Origin: Halobacteria archaeon
GTDB taxonomy: Archaea; Halobacteriota; Syntropharchaeia; Alkanophagales; Methanospirareceae
Reading direction: 5' to 3'
DNA length: 7,411 nucleotides
NCBI GenBank assembly: GCA_029932715.1
Contig: JAOZPO010000071.1
Span: 1 to 7,411 of the forward strand
Numbering within the stretch: the stretch's first letter is position 1; every line of letters begins with the position of its first letter. A model generated the notes under the pieces. That model did not search any database and was not told the origin of the DNA. It saw nothing but the letters and a program-made list of their open reading frames with translations. Shown piece after piece: positions 1 through 5,726 of the stretch. The translations under genes were made by a program, and so were the position numbers.

Positions 1-2
1 AG

Positions 3-217
3 ATAATCACATTCCTTGATGAGAAGCTAAAGGCAGAGGAGACTTCTACGCTCATTCATGCCATAAATCATCAGCTTCAAAAAAAGGACGAAAACGCCGA
101 GAACGCGAAAAAAATCGGGGCTACCAGTCACAGGTATACGAAAAAGACCACAGGTTAGGGGCGATAGCTGTAAGAACTACCTGCGACAAGTCGGATCAAG
201 AGGTCTACGGGCTCTAA
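3..217 (+). pseudogene. 3' end of an unrecognised gene, broken by one frame change
   Basis: The left edge holds the tail of a rightward reading frame. Frame 3 is open from position 3 and reads like protein (for example ITFLDEKLKAEE, then LIHAINHQLQKKDENAENA), a charged and probably helical stretch, before a TAG at 156-158. Frame 2 becomes protein-like just where frame 3 fades: GYQSQVYEKDHRLGAIAVR, then a short tail ending QEVYGL and TAA at 215-217. The switch lies at or near seven A's at 108-114, so one lost or gained base, a slippage site or a sequencing error would join the two parts. The next broken gene begins 9 nt later, which suggests a former operon. I do not recognise the family. That this is coding rests only on the look of the translation. 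The 5' end lies outside the window. Confidence 0.45.
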
Positions 218-226
218 AAAACTCGA

Positions 227-489
227 ATGGATATAGAAAAAGCGTTCGATGTATTCAAAAACATTCTTGAATCCAATAAAAAATTATATGCGTGACAAGA
301 AAGCTTATAGAAAAACTGGAATATGTACTACCTGAAGAACCTATTACGAAAAAAGGTTAAAGTTACAGGTTAACTGATATCTGGGATAGAACCTACAACG
401 TAAGATTTTTACAGTCAAGTAAATGACAAATACATAACACTGATGTGATTTAAGAAATTAAAGCTGAAATCAACAGGTTGCAAGATTGA
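227..489 (+). pseudogene. Decayed small gene (about 87 codons) with several frameshifts
   Basis: An ATG at 227 opens frame 2 (MDIEKAFDVFKNILESNKK, then LYA) and hits TGA at 293. Sense continues in frame 1 from 292 (TRKLIEKLEYVLPEEPITKK) to TAA at 358, passes briefly through frame 3 (VKVTG, 356-370), and returns to frame 1 (LTDIWDRTYNVRFLQSSK) to TGA at 424. It then runs in frame 2 (DKYITLM, 425-445) and frame 1 (EIKAEINRLQD), ending with TGA at 487-489. The pieces lie in consistent order and are all protein-like, as expected of one small, mostly helical, charged protein that collected several indels. No member of the series has a visible Shine-Dalgarno site. The GTG at 292 overlapping the TGA at 293 could be read as a coupled start, but the later stops make decay the better reading. 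The family is not recognised. Confidence 0.5.
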
Positions 490-579
490 GAAGCCACCGC
501 ATCCACTGTGAATGGTGCAGGCGTCTTGTGTCGCAACGTCGTATATTCACTAACACGCACGCACATCCCACAATTCAAG
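490..579. other. Gene-free gap between convergent units
   Basis: These 90 bases lie between the end of the rightward broken gene and the stop of the leftward radical SAM gene. I see no convincing reading frame, no strong hairpin and no T-run on either strand that would mark a terminator. A short alternating GCAC-rich patch near 552-563 is the only visible feature. Confidence 0.4.
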
Positions 580-2154
580 TTATATGTTCGGTATATCAGG
601 ATTGAGCCATTTACTCTCTTCTCTCCGTTCGGTTGGTGGCTCACCACGCTTCATCTTCTTTACATGCTTCTTCAGTGCATTTGCCATATAGTTTGCCGCA
701 ATGCAGAGTAACCAGCTCTTGATGCTCTTTCTGTTTCGGTATTCCCTCATCAGTTTTGGCACAAGTTTCAAATTATGGTCTATACATACACCCATAAGCT
801 GCCAGTGCTCCGGCGTCATCTTCGCCATGGTAAACGTTTCCTCGCTATTTAGCGCAGTGCCACGCATGGAAACGAAGTTCATTGGCACGATAAGTGACGA
901 AGTGCCTTTCAAATCCTCTACCAGTTCTACGCTCTTTATTACATCTTCTGCTGTTTCTCCTGGAAGACCGTTTATCATTGTTGCTGCGTTAAACCAGTTA
1001 TTGTCATCGAGGATACCAAAACCTTGTTTAACTATCTCCTGCCATTTATCTGCTGGAGAAGGCAAAGCTTTACCTCGCATGTGGTTTGCAATCAGTCTCG
1101 CGCTTCCGCTCTCTATCCCTGTTTGCGCTCCCAGCCAATCTTGATCGAGCATGGAATAGCATGTCTCTGAGACTGCTTTTACGAGTCCTGGATTATGATA
1201 CACCGTGGCGAGGGCTACGTGACTTACTCCTATACTCTTAATTCCTTCTACTGATGCAACACTTCTGAACAGCTTCAAAACGCACTCTTCATCTGGTGCT
1301 ATACTCTTTACTCCATAACGAAGAACATCTTCGGAATGCAGGTTTATAGAACGCTGTCCCGCATCTACATTTGTCTTTACATCCATTACAATGTGCTCAA
1401 CCGATTTGAATCGCAGCTTTTGCATGTCCGGCGTACAGAACGAGCAGCCTCTTCCGCAACCCCTGCTTATCTCTACCAGACCGTGAATTGTAGCACCCAG
1501 AATGTTAGGTATCTCATCTGCATAAGGCTCTTTTCCCTTTATTATCCTCGGCAGTTTCTCGCCCTCAAGTATAGATTTGAACATTTCAGGTGCGCTAATT
1601 TCTGCTTCGCCAAGAAAAACATGATCAATGTTTAGTTTCTCCATAATTAGTTCATCCGCTAACTGCCATGCCGCTTTACCTCCCGCCACCACTATCTTCT
1701 CTTTCATCACCGGCTTTCGCATCAGTTCAAAGAACTTCACACGGTTGTATGGAGGCCCGAGATCGAGCATATCAACGAACTCAGAACTTGGTGGATTTAT
1801 ACCTAAGAAATCATGACCGCTAACGCCTATTATTTCCGTCCTGCTGCCCACTACCTGCGCTAAATCCCGCGGGTGAACAACAGCGACTTCGTCCTTACCT
1901 AACAATCTTGCCATGGTAGCTTCCACAATCCTGAGCCCGAAATCGGCATACACTGCTCTACCGTTTCTACTCGGCACTGGTGGTGAGAACACGTTGAAAT
2001 AGAACCAATCAGGAATGATACCTTGTGGCATGCAGGTGGAGAATCCCACGAATATACCCCAGCGATACCTGCTCATCATTGTTTCATCGGCAGTCAGCAC
2101 GATTTTAGGACTTCTATCCGTCCCCTTAAGCAGCGAAAAAACCGTTCTATTCAT
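580..2154 (-). CDS. B12-binding-type radical SAM protein, possibly GDGT ring synthase (Grs)-like
   Basis: This 524-residue protein has the two-part layout of cobalamin-dependent radical SAM enzymes. An N-terminal Rossmann-like region (about 60-195, with VVAGGKAAWQLADELI near 155-170 and VFLGEAE at 179-185) precedes a radical SAM barrel. C233, C237 and C240 (SRGCGRGCSFC) form the CxxxCxxC motif that binds the 4Fe-4S cluster. GIESGS (346-351) and INGLPGET (394-401) are typical SAM-site and barrel motifs. The canonical DxHxxG cobalamin loop is not evident; HDFLGINPP at 114-122 sits about where it would be, so B12 may be bound base-off or not at all. The basic C-terminal tail (about 495-515) is unusual and could touch membrane or RNA. 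The N-terminal TADETMMSRYRWGIFVGF resembles, from memory, a widespread archaeal family that includes GDGT ring synthases; this assignment is tentative. The start overlaps the upstream regulator by 8 nt (ATGAATAG), indicating translational coupling. General class is firm; substrate is unknown. Confidence 0.85.
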   Translation of the reverse strand: MNRTVFSLLKGTDRSPKIVLTADETMMSRYRWGIFVGFSTCMPQGIIPDWFYFNVFSPPVPSRNGRAVYADFGLRIVEATMARLLGKDEVAVVHPRDLAQVVGSRTEIIGVSGHDFLGINPPSSEFVDMLDLGPPYNRVKFFELMRKPVMKEKIVVAGGKAAWQLADELIMEKLNIDHVFLGEAEISAPEMFKSILEGEKLPRIIKGKEPYADEIPNILGATIHGLVEISRGCGRGCSFCTPDMQKLRFKSVEHIVMDVKTNVDAGQRSINLHSEDVLRYGVKSIAPDEECVLKLFRSVASVEGIKSIGVSHVALATVYHNPGLVKAVSETCYSMLDQDWLGAQTGIESGSARLIANHMRGKALPSPADKWQEIVKQGFGILDDNNWFNAATMINGLPGETAEDVIKSVELVEDLKGTSSLIVPMNFVSMRGTALNSEETFTMAKMTPEHWQLMGVCIDHNLKLVPKLMREYRNRKSIKSWLLCIAANYMANALKKHVKKMKRGEPPTERREESKWLNPDIPNI

Positions 2155-2614
2155 CTTTAATCTTATTGCTTATCCGTTCGTTCGTTTCGGTTTCCTCCTT
2201 CTTCAGGTACCTGATTGCACGTTCAACTTTAGCGTTTAGATGTTCAAGCTCCTTTATTCCATCGAGGTCCGCACCAAGCTGATTGAGATAGCCCCTTACC
2301 TTCTCCCGTTCCGCTTTTATCAAGCCCACAAAGTTCACATTTGCCACGTACAGGTTCTTTCTGATACTTCTCACCCGTTCCACCAGGTCCATCCGTATGA
2401 GCGTGTTGAGATAGTTTATGGTGGAAGAATAGGCGTAGTTGGTCTTTTCGCCTATCTCCTTTGCTGATAACGGCTCACTGGACGTGAGAAGCACGGCATA
2501 GATGAAGCTGCAGCCCTCTCCAAAGCCCCAGTTCATCATTATCGCTTTCACGTGTCGTACTGCGCGGTCTACTGGATTCATATCCCTTGTGGATACTAAT
2601 TCTGTATTTGTCAT
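2147..2614 (-). CDS. GbsR/MarR-like winged-helix transcriptional regulator
   Basis: From the chosen ATG this is a 155-residue protein with a winged helix-turn-helix. LSAKEIGEKTNYAYSSTINY is the helix-turn-helix, followed by a recognition-helix end (LNTLIRMDLVERV) and a wing (RSIRKNLYVANV). The N-terminal helices (HVKAIMMNWGFGEGCSFIYAVLL) match the GbsR-type branch of MarR-like regulators, and a helical C-terminal part probably dimerises. I chose the ATG at 2614 because an AT-rich TATA-like box at 2637-2648 puts the transcript start almost on it, implying a leaderless mRNA. An in-frame ATG at 2632 would add VFIIF-type residues lying within the promoter, and an ATG at 2581 is a shorter option. 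It lies first in a two-gene unit with the radical SAM gene, so it may regulate itself and that enzyme. The ligand is unknown; some GbsR-type proteins respond to osmotic conditions. Confidence 0.8.
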   Translation of the reverse strand: MTNTELVSTRDMNPVDRAVRHVKAIMMNWGFGEGCSFIYAVLLTSSEPLSAKEIGEKTNYAYSSTINYLNTLIRMDLVERVRSIRKNLYVANVNFVGLIKAEREKVRGYLNQLGADLDGIKELEHLNAKVERAIRYLKKEETETNERISNKIKDE

Positions 2615-2636
2615 AAATATTATAAATACCATAATT

Positions 2637-2648
2637 AATATAAATAAA
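2637..2648 (-). promoter_or_regulatory. TATA-like box of the regulator/radical SAM unit
   Basis: On the minus strand TTTATTTATATT follows CCGAG, an order like BRE then TATA box. Its centre lies about 27 nt before the ATG at 2614, which suits leaderless initiation of the winged-helix gene. Called by eye only. Confidence 0.55.
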
Positions 2649-2658
2649 CTCGGATTAA

Positions 2659-2700
2659 ACGTTTTATCCTGAATTTTTCTTAATGCTAATTTTAAAACGT
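2659..2700. repeat. 8-bp inverted repeat spanning the AdoMet synthetase stop
   Basis: ACGTTTTA at 2659-2666 is matched by its exact complement TAAAACGT at 2693-2700, 26 nt apart. The right arm contains part of the stop codon (2692-2694) of the AdoMet synthetase gene and the left arm is just upstream of the TATA-like box at 2637-2648. It could be a weak hairpin at the end of the synthetase mRNA or an operator of the winged-helix regulator. It is AT-rich and could be chance. Confidence 0.3.
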
Positions 2701-3903
2701 CTTCAACTCACCTCTAATCACCATATCTGTTATCACCGTGACGTTTGCGAGCCAATCGTCTATTATTCGTTCCACCTTCTTCTCCACTGCTGCATTGTTC
2801 ACGTCGCTATTTGTAATAATTTGTGCACTTGCCACCGCTGGATCGTCTATTCTCCTGCCTATTTGCGAAAGTAGCTTTATATCCACCTCGCGAACACCTT
2901 CCACCGTATCCGCTACTTCTTTCGCTATCTCATTAGCAAGCAAATTATATATCTTGCCCGTATGGTTCACTGGATTCTTTCCTGCCGCTGCTTCCATGCT
3001 TATAGGCCTGTTCGGCGTAATAAGCCCGCTGCATCTGTTACCACGACCCGTTGCTCCGTCATCCCCCATCTCAGCAGACGTTCCTGTCACTGTAATGTAT
3101 ACAGACTCTGGACTGTCACCCAGATTTACATGAGTGGTTACTTTCTTGTCGGTATATGTTTCAGCTACGCCACTTACAAACTCCTTTAAATTACGCTTCA
3201 CTTCACCATAATGCTCGTAATCATCCACATATCTCGATACAAAGGCATCTCCTACCGTTAAACTTATATTAGACTTCACTCTAAGCGCCATCACCTTCAT
3301 ATCTTCTCCTATCGCTTCCGCCTTGTTCAGGTATTCCGCCATCACCTTCTTTTCCGCATTGAACGCTATGGATTCTGTCTCAGAAAAGGGTGCATGTGCA
3401 ACGCCAAAGGAGGTATCATTCGCCACTGGTACCGATTTCTTATCATTACCGAAAACGGTTAATAAATCGGAAGAACCTTTGCCCAATCTGCTCTCTACTA
3501 CTACCTGGCTCTCCACCTCCAGATTCCTTACCGCTTTCTTCAAATATTCCTTCGCTGCTTTTATCGCTACTGTATCAACGGCGATTTCTTCGCCTCCATA
3601 ATCACCTGTCGCTCTACCTCCCAACAGGATGCAAATCGGTGAAATGACCTCGCCACCGCCATAATCGGGACACGACCTGCCGGCGATTAGCTGCACTTTA
3701 TCCGTATTGTGATGCAATATTATCCCACACCGCCGCTCATACTCCTTGCATAGTGCCACACTAACTGCATCTGCTATACCGTCGCATAAACTGTCCGGGT
3801 GTCCCAGTCCTTTCCTTTCCACTATTTCTATCTCCTGGTCGGCAACGGCTTCCTTATTTACAAACTCAACGCTTATATTCCTTTTTACTATCGAATCGTT
3901 CAT
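2692..3903 (-). CDS. mat: Archaeal S-adenosylmethionine synthetase (methionine adenosyltransferase)
   Basis: The enzyme makes S-adenosylmethionine from methionine and ATP in the cytosol, releasing phosphate and diphosphate. At 403 residues it has the normal length of the archaeal family, which is very diverged from bacterial MetK. Clear family signatures are ERKGLGHPDSLCDGIAD (29-45, nucleotide and metal site), GGRATGDYGG (95-104), GTSAEMGDDGATGRGNR (274-290, glycine-rich loop) and GKNPVNHTGKIYN (308-320). The ATG at 3903 has an AAGGAG Shine-Dalgarno site 8 nt upstream and the expected N-terminus. A TATA-like box at 3972-3982 in the 102-nt gap after the ZPR1-type gene suggests its own promoter, though read-through from sepF is possible. 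Its product is the cosubstrate of the radical SAM enzyme encoded next but one; that link is general metabolism, not proof of a shared pathway. Confidence 0.97.
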   Translation of the reverse strand: MNDSIVKRNISVEFVNKEAVADQEIEIVERKGLGHPDSLCDGIADAVSVALCKEYERRCGIILHHNTDKVQLIAGRSCPDYGGGEVISPICILLGGRATGDYGGEEIAVDTVAIKAAKEYLKKAVRNLEVESQVVVESRLGKGSSDLLTVFGNDKKSVPVANDTSFGVAHAPFSETESIAFNAEKKVMAEYLNKAEAIGEDMKVMALRVKSNISLTVGDAFVSRYVDDYEHYGEVKRNLKEFVSGVAETYTDKKVTTHVNLGDSPESVYITVTGTSAEMGDDGATGRGNRCSGLITPNRPISMEAAAGKNPVNHTGKIYNLLANEIAKEVADTVEGVREVDIKLLSQIGRRIDDPAVASAQIITNSDVNNAAVEKKVERIIDDWLANVTVITDMVIRGELKTF

Positions 3904-3911
3904 TTCTTCTG

Positions 3912-3982
3912 CTCCTTCCTCTTCCCTTCTTTCTGATGATAAAATATCCCTCTGCCCTTACCTTCTTTATTGCATATATACT
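3912..3982 (-). promoter_or_regulatory. Likely promoter and ribosome binding site of mat
   Basis: On the minus strand a TATA-like AGTATATATGC (3982-3972) stands about 70 nt before the ATG at 3903, giving a predicted transcript start near 3950 and a leader of about 48 nt. The leader is purine-rich and ends with AAGGAG (3917-3912), correctly spaced from the ATG. Confidence 0.45.
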
Positions 3983-4005
3983 ATGTCTGTTTCTTTTTGA
4001 TATTA

Positions 4006-4485
4006 TCAATCAGGAATTATCGCGCTGTTACCTGTGGCGTCTTCTAATATCAATGTCATGCGTGCTTTACCCGCTTTTATCTTCTCTATTTGTCCCAAAA
4101 CCCACTCTGCTCGCTTCTTCTTAGCTCCCCCTTCATCCCTGATCAGTACCTCCACTACTCGTTCCACTCGCTTCAAGACGCCTTCTACCGTGGAAATAAA
4201 AGATTCACCCTCTTTTGGCTCTATATTCACGCCCAACTCCGGTATCTCTATACTACCAAAGGATGATCTTATTACTCTTACGTTCAGGTCCCGTACCGAA
4301 GAAACTACCAGCTCGTACCTCTTCTGGTTATCCTTGAACTCTGATAAAATCCTTACATCCGTAGACCGATAACCGCACGAGGGACAAGAGACAACAAACA
4401 GTATAGCATCGCCGAAATGGGGTATATTATAACTAAAAAACTGCAAATCCGCTTCCGCACCGCAAACCGGGCAGCTCTCTTTCAC
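4006..4485 (-). CDS. ZPR1-type zinc finger protein
   Basis: This 159-residue protein is the short archaeal form of the ZPR1 zinc-finger family. C5, C8, C34 and C37 (CPVC, then CPSC followed by GYRSTDV) form one four-cysteine zinc site. The rest follows the ZPR1 pattern, with ESFISTVEGVLKRVERVV near 94-111 and a closing GNSAIIPD. Eukaryotic ZPR1 has two such modules, binds elongation factor eEF1A and helps it fold; the role of the single-module archaeal form is unproven, so a link to translation is only inferred. The gene starts with GTG: the in-frame TGA three codons upstream rules out a longer start, and no strong Shine-Dalgarno site is seen. It lies 31 nt after sepF, an arrangement known in other euryarchaea and consistent with cotranscription. 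Confidence 0.9.
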   Translation of the reverse strand: MKESCPVCGAEADLQFFSYNIPHFGDAILFVVSCPSCGYRSTDVRILSEFKDNQKRYELVVSSVRDLNVRVIRSSFGSIEIPELGVNIEPKEGESFISTVEGVLKRVERVVEVLIRDEGGAKKKRAEWVLGQIEKIKAGKARMTLILEDATGNSAIIPD

Positions 4486-4516
4486 AGCCTGTCACGCTAC
4501 ATCATTCAATGCACCA

Positions 4517-4897
4517 TTATCTGCCTCCCAGTTTCTTCCTCTCTATCTTTACCCCGGTCGGCGCTACGATCACCTGCTCATCGCCAAAGCCCGCAATGTC
4601 TCCTCCTACATCCAAACTCGCCAGCTTTAAGTCTTTTATCGCTTTCTCTACCAGAATCTTGTCCCGTTTCGCCACTGATATATCCAGAATCAACATATTA
4701 CCCGCGTATATTTCCTTCTTCAATTCCGGAACGTCATACAACCCGGTCAACTCCGCAGTCTTTATGTACATCTTCACCTCTCTGTCTTTCTCTATTTCCT
4801 CTTCATAGTTCTCTATGTCTAAGTCAAGATCTAAGTAATCCTCTTCAATGTCTCCCTTCTTCTCAAACAGTCTGCTCAATCCTTCCTTTATCCCCAT
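4517..4897 (-). CDS. sepF: Archaeal SepF, membrane anchor of the FtsZ division ring
   Basis: SepF tethers FtsZ to the membrane at midcell in FtsZ-dividing archaea. The 126-residue protein shows the three expected parts: an N-terminal amphipathic helix (MGIKEGLSRLFEKK, the membrane-targeting sequence), a very acidic linker (about 16-38), and a globular domain (about 41-120) with YIKTAELTG, VPELKKEIYAGNMLILDIS and LKLASLDVGGDIAGFGDEQV, ending in VAPTGVKIER. Length and pattern fit archaeal SepF rather than bacterial forms, which have a longer linker. The ATG at 4897 has a strong GAGGGGG site about 4 nt upstream. A 119-nt gap upstream carries a T-rich stretch and a TATA-like box, so sepF probably begins its own unit with the ZPR1-type gene, though it follows the GTPase operon on the same strand. 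No ftsZ is visible here. Confidence 0.92.
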   Translation of the reverse strand: MGIKEGLSRLFEKKGDIEEDYLDLDLDIENYEEEIEKDREVKMYIKTAELTGLYDVPELKKEIYAGNMLILDISVAKRDKILVEKAIKDLKLASLDVGGDIAGFGDEQVIVAPTGVKIERKKLGGR

Positions 4898-4900
4898 CTT

Positions 4901-4968
4901 TCCCCCTCTCTCATTGATAGATATTACTCGCGTATTCTAATAACATTTAAGATATAGCATACATAAAC
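4901..4968 (-). promoter_or_regulatory. Likely promoter and ribosome binding site of sepF
   Basis: On the minus strand a TATA-like GCTATATC (4958-4951), with AT-rich sequence on both sides up to 4968, predicts a transcript start near 4928 and a leader of about 30 nt. The leader holds a G-rich Shine-Dalgarno site at 4908-4901 just before the ATG at 4897. Called by eye. Confidence 0.4.
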
Positions 4969-4984
4969 TAAAAGGCATTACCCG

Positions 4985-5016
4985 GATATGAAAAAGAAAG
5001 AAAGACAGACACATAA
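4985..5016 (-). terminator. T-rich tract after the zinc-ribbon gene
   Basis: Directly after the stop of the zinc-ribbon gene the minus strand reads in pyrimidines (GTCTGTCTTTCTTTCTTTTT). Archaeal RNA polymerase can terminate at such T-rich tracts without a hairpin. The longest run is only five T's, so termination is probably partial. Confidence 0.4.
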
Positions 5017-5349
5017 TTAGCTGCGTTTCTTTTTAAATAAAGACGGTAAATTGATTGCATAAGAGCCATCATCCTTTAGCCTCATTACTATCCCTTTCTT
5101 CTCTAACAACGCATTAAGATTAAGTTCATATACTCCGGGACTCATTATCTTCAGACTTTCAATCTGCTCCCCATCGGGCATCATCTCTACCTGCTCTTCT
5201 ACCTGTATTCTCTCCACCACCTCATTTGCAGTTATATCCTCGCCATCCTTGATGTATAAAAAGAGATTGCCACCACATTCCGGGCAGCCCTTCAACATCT
5301 CTTCTGTTATCCTCTCAAATTTCTTACCACAGTTCAAACATTTATGCAT
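5017..5349 (-). CDS. OapC/ArvC family zinc-ribbon protein (DUF2072)
   Basis: The 110-residue protein begins with a zinc ribbon: C4 and C7 (CLNC), C22 and C25 (CPEC). An acidic middle part (about 36-65) follows, then a conserved C-terminal block SPGVYELNLNALLEKKGI and DGSYAINLPSLFKKK. This matches the euryarchaeal family first named for lying beside a replication origin in haloarchaea (OapC) and later renamed ArvC for its genetic link to vesicle formation. Its biochemical role is unknown; partnership with the GTPase two genes upstream is inferred from the conserved gene order. The ATG at 5349 has GAAGGA about 6 nt upstream and follows the DUF2073 gene by 19 nt, so it is the last gene of a three-gene operon. 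Confidence 0.88.
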   Translation of the reverse strand: MHKCLNCGKKFERITEEMLKGCPECGGNLFLYIKDGEDITANEVVERIQVEEQVEMMPDGEQIESLKIMSPGVYELNLNALLEKKGIVMRLKDDGSYAINLPSLFKKKRS

Positions 5350-5368
5350 TTTTATCCTTCTTTTATTT

Positions 5369-5701
5369 TCAGTTTGAAGAAATTAGCGTACTTATCAGGT
5401 CTTTACTCTTCTCTATCGTCTTTATTGTATTCGCGGGTCCTATCACCGTAAGGCGTGTCTTTCTCCGCGTGTTAAAAAACCCTCTCTTACTTGGATAACC
5501 ACTTATCTCTATTCCCGGGAAATCTTCGCTCACCTCGATCATTGTGAGTTCTATCAGCTTCATCTGCTCCTCTGACGTCAGACCTCCCTCCAAGACTACT
5601 ATATTCCCTGATTTTACTCCGTCCAGCACGAATCGTAATTTCTCCATTGAACCCATTGATTCCATTTTGCCTTTTGATATCAATCTCATCTCTATATCCA
5701 T
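5369..5701 (-). CDS. OapB/ArvB family protein (DUF2073)
   Basis: This small protein has a basic and Met-rich N-terminus, then LRFVLDGVKSGNIVVLEGGLTSEEQMKLIE and later FPGIEISGYPSK and RLTVIGPANTIKTIEKS. That layout matches the euryarchaeal DUF2073 family, always found beside the Era-like GTPase. The biochemical function is unknown; haloarchaeal work places it with ArvA in vesicle formation. I chose the ATG at 5701 (110 residues) because GGTGAG lies 6 nt upstream and the gene then follows the GTPase stop by 25 nt. An in-frame ATG at 5755 would give 128 residues but overlap the GTPase by 29 nt, and its added N-terminus (MKQWQKHSGDAKSAG) does not look conserved. The next gene is 19 nt downstream. 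Confidence 0.87.
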   Translation of the reverse strand: MDIEMRLISKGKMESMGSMEKLRFVLDGVKSGNIVVLEGGLTSEEQMKLIELTMIEVSEDFPGIEISGYPSKRGFFNTRRKTRLTVIGPANTIKTIEKSKDLISTLISSN

Positions 5702-5726
5702 CCTTCTCTCACCCGCGCTTTTCGCG

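Noticed and set aside
100..217. IS3-like transposase with programmed frameshift at the A7 run
   Set aside because: The downstream frame is only about 35 codons and shows no DDE-type catalytic motif, and no terminal inverted repeats are visible.
701..1144. Rightward open frame of 147 codons opposite the radical SAM gene
   Set aside because: The opposite strand encodes the conserved barrel; this frame has no family signature or start signal.
4417..4917. Rightward open frame of 166 codons over sepF and the ZPR1 start
   Set aside because: It is antisense to two firmly identified genes, its translation is dominated by Ser, Pro and Leu as expected of a shadow frame, and it has no ribosome binding site.
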